The position numbers and the translations under genes are program-made. The notes under the pieces were generated by a model. The model made no database searches. It was not told the DNA's origin and saw only the letters and a program-made list of their open reading frames with translations. From a virus, in the IMG/VR virus record IMGVR_UViG_3300035698_005160, positions 1 to 32,155 of that record: a stretch of DNA of 32,155 bases, one strand, 5' to 3'. Below are positions 29,085 to 32,155 of the stretch, piece by piece (positions within the stretch are counted from its first letter, which is position 1; every line of letters starts with the position of its first letter).

Positions 29085-30331
29085 CTTCTTCCCCTCGTGT
29101 ATAGCCACATGCGCAGCGCGTCTATTGCGTGATTGTTCAAGTCTAGCGGCTTCTCTTGGTGTTTTTTGCCCTCTGGCGGATACTTGTATCCCGCCATCAT
29201 TTCGTCTACTAGCTTTGGGCATCGCTTAGAGTTTACCATCAGCGTCCGGTGTCCGTTGCCGTCTAGTACCATTTTCCGCATGTGAGTAATGCCGTCTACG
29301 ATGCCGTGCGTTCCGCCCCTAGCCACTATGTCGGCGCGGCGCAATTTGTCTTTAAACGCTGCCGACTCGCTGCCTATGATAGCCATTTCCGGTAGGGGCC
29401 AGTCTTCTACGCCCCATCCTATCTTTAGCCTGTCTATTATGTCCTTGATTGTATGCTCTGGTTGCCGTCCACTATGGTATATTTCGTCGAATACCAGTAT
29501 TCTAGTCGGCTGTCGCTGGATGAAAAGAACCGCACAAGGGTCTACATAACCCTCATCAATTGCGATTTCTATAGGCTTTTCTGGGTCTGGTTCGTCTGTT
29601 GTAAAGTTTTCTGTGCCGAACTGGTCAAACACCAAGTCCTCTGCGCCCGCGTACCAGTCTCCATGTAACCATGCTTCTCGTAGCGGTCCCGCTGGCATCG
29701 TCTCCAGTTCATGCCAGTATGATTCGCTTAGATGCGGGTTATCCCTTGGCAGTGCTGCCAAGAATGCAAATTGATCGGCGTCTGCTTCTAGTTCCTTTGG
29801 CAGCCGTTTTTCTACCCAGTAGTCGCGTACCCAACACGCCGCCGGGTTTGTTGCGCCTACAAACTGGGTATATTCCACTCCAGGCCAGCGCAGTGAACCC
29901 CTCAATGTGTGGAATGTGCGTTCTGGGTTCTTCGTCAGTTCGTCAATGGCTATGCCTGCGAACTCTGCTGACATATACTTGGATGGGTTGTCTAGGTTCC
30001 GTAAAGCAATGATTCCGCTACCGTATTCTGGCTTTAGTACGAATTCGTTACGGTTGCTTCGGTATTTGCCCAGCCATGTCGGAAATTCTGTTACAATCTT
30101 CTCTATTTGCCTGTCGTATAGACTCGGATAGTCTTCACACGCCAGCATGAATCTAGCCCCGACTATTCCTGCGGCGCCTAGTCTCAATAGCTGTCTTAGC
30201 ACGTACCATCGTAACCAGTACGATTTTCCGGGGCCTCTTGATCCGCCGTATAACATATATCGTTTTTTGTCCGCTATCTGTGTTGCCTCCAGCTGCTTTG
30301 CCGTGAAGTCGCAAATTTTACTGAGCTTCAC
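29081..30331 (-). CDS. terL: Terminase large subunit
   Basis: A 416-residue protein. The ATPase half has a Walker A variant GGSRGPGKSY at 29-38, Walker B IAIDE at 127-131 and a coupling motif GATNP at 159-163. The nuclease half has IAIDEGY (Asp259), a second acidic strand VFDEIYHSG (near 280-288) and HAIDALRMWLY near the C terminus, which is common in the TerL RNase H-like fold. It cuts and pumps DNA into the head. GTG start directly abuts the small subunit stop. Confidence 0.95.
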   Translation of the reverse strand: MKLSKICDFTAKQLEATQIADKKRYMLYGGSRGPGKSYWLRWYVLRQLLRLGAAGIVGARFMLACEDYPSLYDRQIEKIVTEFPTWLGKYRSNRNEFVLKPEYGSGIIALRNLDNPSKYMSAEFAGIAIDELTKNPERTFHTLRGSLRWPGVEYTQFVGATNPAACWVRDYWVEKRLPKELEADADQFAFLAALPRDNPHLSESYWHELETMPAGPLREAWLHGDWYAGAEDLVFDQFGTENFTTDEPDPEKPIEIAIDEGYVDPCAVLFIQRQPTRILVFDEIYHSGRQPEHTIKDIIDRLKIGWGVEDWPLPEMAIIGSESAAFKDKLRRADIVARGGTHGIVDGITHMRKMVLDGNGHRTLMVNSKRCPKLVDEMMAGYKYPPEGKKHQEKPLDLNNHAIDALRMWLYTRGRR

Positions 30332-30730
30332 CTAGAAGTCTACTGTTACGCGTAGCGGTGCATCTATGTTTATGTCGGTTGGTTGCGTTGCCTTGCCCAA
30401 CTCCCATTCTATAATCTCGGTGGCTGCGGCCTGTCGCACTTTTTCTACTTTGCTGTCGAGCCCCTTAATCTTTACCGCCATAGCCTTCGACAGGGCGACC
30501 GATCTCATGTGTATTGCGGTCGTTAGTGGTTCAATCTCGGCAAGTATGATGGCTCGCTTTATTTTACCAATTACGTCTTTCGGCCAGTGCGACCTCGTTT
30601 GATATGCTATCCCTATAGCTTTGCACGCGGCCCTATTGGACGTGTGCTCTGTACGTGCGACAACAAAGCGCACTTGTTCTGGAGACAAGCCGCTTAGTAT
30701 CTCTTTTAGTTCATTAGTAGGTTGGTCCAT
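30332..30730 (-). CDS. terS: Terminase small subunit
   Basis: A 132-residue protein. The N-terminal half has an HTH-like part typical of small terminases: LSPEQVRFVVARTEHTSNRA, then ACKAIGIAYQTRSHW. A long helix follows (EIEPLTTAIHMRSVALSKAM, then VRQAAATEIIEWELG) and a short beta tail that usually interacts with the large subunit. It sits directly upstream of terL, as in most tailed phages, and recognises the packaging site. Confidence 0.8.
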   Translation of the reverse strand: MDQPTNELKEILSGLSPEQVRFVVARTEHTSNRAACKAIGIAYQTRSHWPKDVIGKIKRAIILAEIEPLTTAIHMRSVALSKAMAVKIKGLDSKVEKVRQAAATEIIEWELGKATQPTDINIDAPLRVTVDF

Positions 30731-30929
30731 TCTCCCTGGTCTTTCCCGGTTTTGTAGGCACGACTGTTACCATCAGCATCGTACCCATCCAGTCCGTGAG
30801 TTTCTTACGCTCCTTATGTTCGCTCTTGGGTATGTCTAGCTGGATACGCCAGGAGTCGCCTCCCGCCTTGATTGCTGTCATAATGTCCGGAAATTGACAC
30901 ATAAATGTCGCGCTCTGCGGTTCTACCAT
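30714..30929 (-). CDS. Hypothetical 71-residue protein
   Basis: A start ATG inside the end of the preceding gene (overlap of 7 bases) gives MVEPQSATFMCQFPDIMTAI. The protein continues with a beta-like WRIQLDIP and a basic SEHKERKKL, then MLMVTVVPTKPG. It overlaps terS by 17 bases. I chose this start over an upstream in-frame one that lies within the preceding gene. No family recognised; small DNA-binding-like proteins of this size often precede terS. Confidence 0.55.
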   Translation of the reverse strand: MVEPQSATFMCQFPDIMTAIKAGGDSWRIQLDIPKSEHKERKKLTDWMGTMLMVTVVPTKPGKTRENGPTY

Positions 30930-31144
30930 ACTGGCGGCTCTGGTATATGATACTCTGCGTAAGCATACACTGTTCCAAGCATTGGCGCGGCATAGTGGTC
31001 TTCCACCCACTCGCCATCGCTCCACTCGGCTTTCTTGACGTATTGCGCCGTCGTGTACACCCAATACTCGCCGTCTGACTCTGGGTTTCCGTATGCTGCA
31101 ATGCGCCAGCGCGATACCTTACTACGCAGAATTGGCCTTGTCAT
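30923..31144 (-). CDS. Hypothetical 73-residue Trp-rich protein
   Basis: First protein gene after the tRNA cluster, with ribosome site GGGGGAA. The sequence is rich in Trp and Tyr (ESDGEYWVYTTAQYVKKAEW, then YAYAEYHIPEPPVW), suggesting a small beta domain. No family recognised. It leads the terminase-portal unit behind element copy f. Confidence 0.6.
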   Translation of the reverse strand: MTRPILRSKVSRWRIAAYGNPESDGEYWVYTTAQYVKKAEWSDGEWVEDHYAAPMLGTVYAYAEYHIPEPPVW

Positions 31145-31185
31145 TCGTTTCCCCCTGTTGGCTCACGAAATAATAAAAAAAGATC

Positions 31186-31230
31186 TGAAATTCACCAAGT
31201 CCGCAGTTGTCGAGTAAATCACTAAACAAT
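31186..31230 (+). repeat. Dispersed CCAAG element, copy f
   Basis: Exact core at 31189-31202, then GCAGTTGTCGAGTAAATCAC and TAAACAAT with partial inverted pairing. It lies between the tRNA cluster and the first protein gene of the terminase unit. Confidence 0.8.
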
Positions 31231-31237
31231 TGTGTAG

Positions 31238-31310
31238 TAGCGGGGGGCGGGTTCGAACCGCCGTATAATAGCGTATGAGACTATGGCCTTGACCTCTTGG
31301 CGACCCCGCT
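31238..31310 (-). tRNA. tRNA with anticodon CAT (Met or lysidine-type Ile)
   Basis: Acceptor AGCGGGG pairs with CCCCGCT, T arm GGCGG-TTCGAAC-CCGCC, anticodon loop CTCATAC on stem ATAGT/GCTAT. Discriminator A; CCA is not encoded. It lacks the mismatched first pair of initiators, so elongator Met or AUA-reading Ile2. Confidence 0.8.
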
Positions 31311-31317
31311 ATGCAAG

Positions 31318-31391
31318 TAGCCCCACTTGGATTCGAACCAAGAACCTGCACCTTATAAGAGTGCTGCTCTAACCATTGAAGCTATAGGGCT
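31318..31391 (-). tRNA. tRNA-Ile(UAU)
   Basis: Acceptor AGCCCTA with TGGGGCT, anticodon loop CTTATAA on stem GCACT/GGTGC, T arm CTTGG-TTCGAAT-CCAAG. Reads AUA directly, which is rare in bacteria and not unusual in phages. Confidence 0.85.
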
Positions 31392-31401
31392 AGTAAAATA
31401 G

Positions 31402-31472
31402 TGGACCAGCAGGGAATCGAACCCTGACCACTACAATGCAAATGTAGTATCATCCCTTTAGAACACAAGCCC
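31402..31472 (-). tRNA. tRNA-Ala(UGC)
   Basis: Anticodon loop TTTGCAT on stem CTACA/TGTAG, T arm CAGGG-TTCGATT-CCCTG. The acceptor (GGGCTTG with CTGGTCC) has one T-T mismatch and two wobbles, and the D arm is weak, so it is a degraded-looking but recognisable gene. Confidence 0.7.
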
Positions 31473-31477
31473 ACAAG

Positions 31478-31549
31478 AGCGAGTATAGAGAATCGAACTC
31501 TATTGACTAGTTTGGAAGACTAGTGCCCAACCAAATAGGCCATACTCGC
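31478..31549 (-). tRNA. tRNA-Gly(UCC)
   Basis: Acceptor GCGAGTA with TACTCGC, anticodon loop CTTCCAA on stem CTAGT/ACTAG, discriminator U. All stems pair well. Confidence 0.85.
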
Positions 31550-31560
31550 AAGTAAAAGAG

Positions 31561-31634
31561 TGAGAGTGGAGGGAGTCGAACCCACAGAATCATAGTTCTA
31601 AGCCATGCACGTCTACCAATTGCGTCACACTCTC
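31561..31634 (-). tRNA. tRNA-Leu(UAG), short variable loop
   Basis: Acceptor GAGAGTG with CACTCTC, Leu-type D arm GACGCAATTGGTAGACG, anticodon loop CTTAGAA, discriminator A. The variable region is only five bases where Leu tRNAs usually have a long arm. The T stem has one mismatch. Confidence 0.8.
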
Positions 31635-31640
31635 AAGAAG

Positions 31641-31714
31641 TGGAACCGGCGGGAGTCGAACCCGCAGCAAAGGAGGTTTAAACTCCCAACGTCTACCAAT
31701 TGCGTCACGGTCCC
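31641..31714 (-). tRNA. tRNA-Leu(UAA), short variable loop
   Basis: Acceptor GGGACCG with CGGTTCC, the same Leu-type D arm, anticodon loop TTTAAAC on stem GGGAG/CTCCT, discriminator A, five-base variable loop, T arm GCGGG-TTCGACT-CCCGC. Confidence 0.8.
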
Positions 31715-31720
31715 GAAAGG

Positions 31721-31794
31721 TGGGAGCGGCGGGAGTCGAACCCGCAAAAACAGAGGTTTGAGCTCTGCGCGTCTACCAATTGCGCCACAGTCCC
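31721..31794 (-). tRNA. tRNA-Leu(CAA), short variable loop
   Basis: Anticodon loop CTCAAAC on stem CAGAG/CTCTG, D arm GGCGCAATTGGTAGACG, T arm as in tRNA-Leu(UAA). The acceptor GGGACTG with CGCTCCC has one C-C mismatch. Sequence likeness to its neighbour shows recent duplication. Confidence 0.8.
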
Positions 31795-31800
31795 GAATAG

Positions 31801-31874
31801 TAGCCTCAAATGGAATCGAACCATTGACCTTGCCCTTATCAGAGGCACGCTCTAACCAACTGAGCTACAAGGCT
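31801..31874 (-). tRNA. tRNA-Ile(GAU)
   Basis: Acceptor AGCCTTG with TGAGGCT, D arm GCTCAGTTGGTTAGAGC, anticodon loop CTGATAA on stem TGCCT/GGGCA, T arm AATGG-TTCGATT-CCATT, discriminator A. Confidence 0.85.
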
Positions 31875-31885
31875 ATAAACAATAG

Positions 31886-31956
31886 AGACACGGGCCGGAA
31901 TCGAACCGGCGTCCTAAGATTTGCAATCAAATACCTATCCTCTTGGCTACCGTGTC
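31886..31956 (-). tRNA. tRNA-Cys(GCA)
   Basis: Acceptor GACACGG with CCGTGTC, discriminator U as expected for Cys, D arm GCCAAGAGGATAGGT, anticodon loop TTGCAAA. The anticodon stem has T-T mismatches, so folding is imperfect. Confidence 0.75.
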
Positions 31957-31970
31957 AAAGCGTAGAATAG

Positions 31971-32044
31971 CTACCCTAGCGGGAGTCGAACCCACTACAA
32001 CCTGCTTAGAAGGCAGGTGCTCTATCCGAATGAGCTATAGGGTA
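31971..32044 (-). tRNA. tRNA-Arg(UCU)
   Basis: Acceptor TACCCTA with TAGGGTA, anticodon loop CTTCTAA on stem CCTGC/GCAGG, discriminator G. All stems pair well; reads AGA/AGG. Confidence 0.85.
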
Positions 32045-32050
32045 GAAAAG

Positions 32051-32122
32051 AGCCACCGGCTGGATTCGAACCAGCGTCTTCGCATTACAAAAGCGAAGCT
32101 AAACCATCTCAGCTACAGCGGC
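32051..32122 (-). tRNA. tRNA-Thr(UGU)
   Basis: Acceptor GCCGCTG with CGGTGGC, anticodon loop TTTGTAA on an extended stem (T-T at the top pair), T arm GCTGG-TTCGAAT-CCAGC, discriminator U. It is the last complete feature; the remaining 33 bases of the window show nothing definite. Confidence 0.8.
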
Positions 32123-32155
32123 TTGGTGTTAGTGTCTGTTTTTGCGACCGTTCCC

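Noticed and set aside
29084-29222. Longer form of the small membrane protein before the portal
   Set aside because: The extension lies inside the terminase gene end; ATG at 29084 overlaps the stop and has a purine-rich ribosome site.
31605-31970. 121-residue plus-strand open frame
   Set aside because: It runs across several tRNA genes and repeats with their conserved parts, so it is not a protein gene.
1-32155. Alternative genetic code with TAG read as an amino acid
   Set aside because: Terminase, capsid, portal and tape measure read through in the standard code, several genes end in TAG at sensible overlaps, and no CUA-anticodon tRNA is present.
1-32155. Insertion sequences, transposases or integrase
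   Set aside because: No open frame shows a DDE, HUH, tyrosine or serine recombinase pattern.

Overview
The window is a contiguous piece of a tailed double-stranded DNA phage with a long non-contractile tail (siphovirus-like). It carries an almost complete virion-building region, read right to left on the minus strand. The order is an 11-gene tRNA cluster, two small genes, small and large terminase, a tiny membrane protein, a portal-MuF fusion, a proteasome-like Ntn hydrolase, a zinc-ribbon miniprotein, a coiled-coil protein, an HK97-type prohead protease and an HK97-fold major capsid protein. After these come a candidate decoration protein, head-tail connector and neck genes, a glycosyltransferase-methyltransferase fusion, the tail tube protein, two tail assembly chaperones, the tape measure, a distal tail protein, a hub/fibre protein, several small surface or secreted proteins, a glycoside hydrolase and a lysis-like cluster. 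No integrase, repressor or replication gene is visible.

Host: sigma70-like promoters (a perfect TTGACA-17-TATAAT upstream of the Ntn hydrolase gene), Shine-Dalgarno leaders and Sec signal peptides point to a bacterium. A secreted protein with a Pro/Tyr/Thr repeat (YPTYTPYPTYT type) resembles linkers common in Chloroflexota, which is only a hint. The standard genetic code fits all genes.

Transcription layout: the minus-strand genes are cut into units by hairpin terminators (434-469, 15822-15853, 21007-21024, 22557-22574). Most unit boundaries also carry one copy of a roughly 50-bp element, with core AATTCACCAAGTCC next to a small inverted repeat. There are six intergenic copies and one core copy inside the portal gene. 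Genes within units are tightly coupled by ATGA, TAATG and GTG/TAG overlaps.

The most unusual region is 13570-15860. Here a plus-strand island interrupts the tail operon between the assembly chaperones and the tape measure. Its control region holds arrays of TGCGA phased at exactly 10 bp around a CATATA hexamer repeat, one copy of the dispersed element, and a promoter whose 52 bp match (39/52) a promoter at the left end that reads the other way. The island encodes seven small proteins. Six of them appear to be built from one roughly 50-residue three-helix, HTH-like module (eight modules in all, two proteins carrying tandem copies). I know of no named family for these proteins. Together with the dispersed element this could be a phage regulatory system of its own.

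Other points of interest are the Ntn hydrolase with a complete Thr1/Asp17/Lys33 triad beside a separate S78 prohead protease, three leucine tRNA genes with Leu-type D arms but only five-base variable loops, and a GT-methyltransferase fusion inside the tail operon. All functional calls come from reading the sequence; no database search was run.
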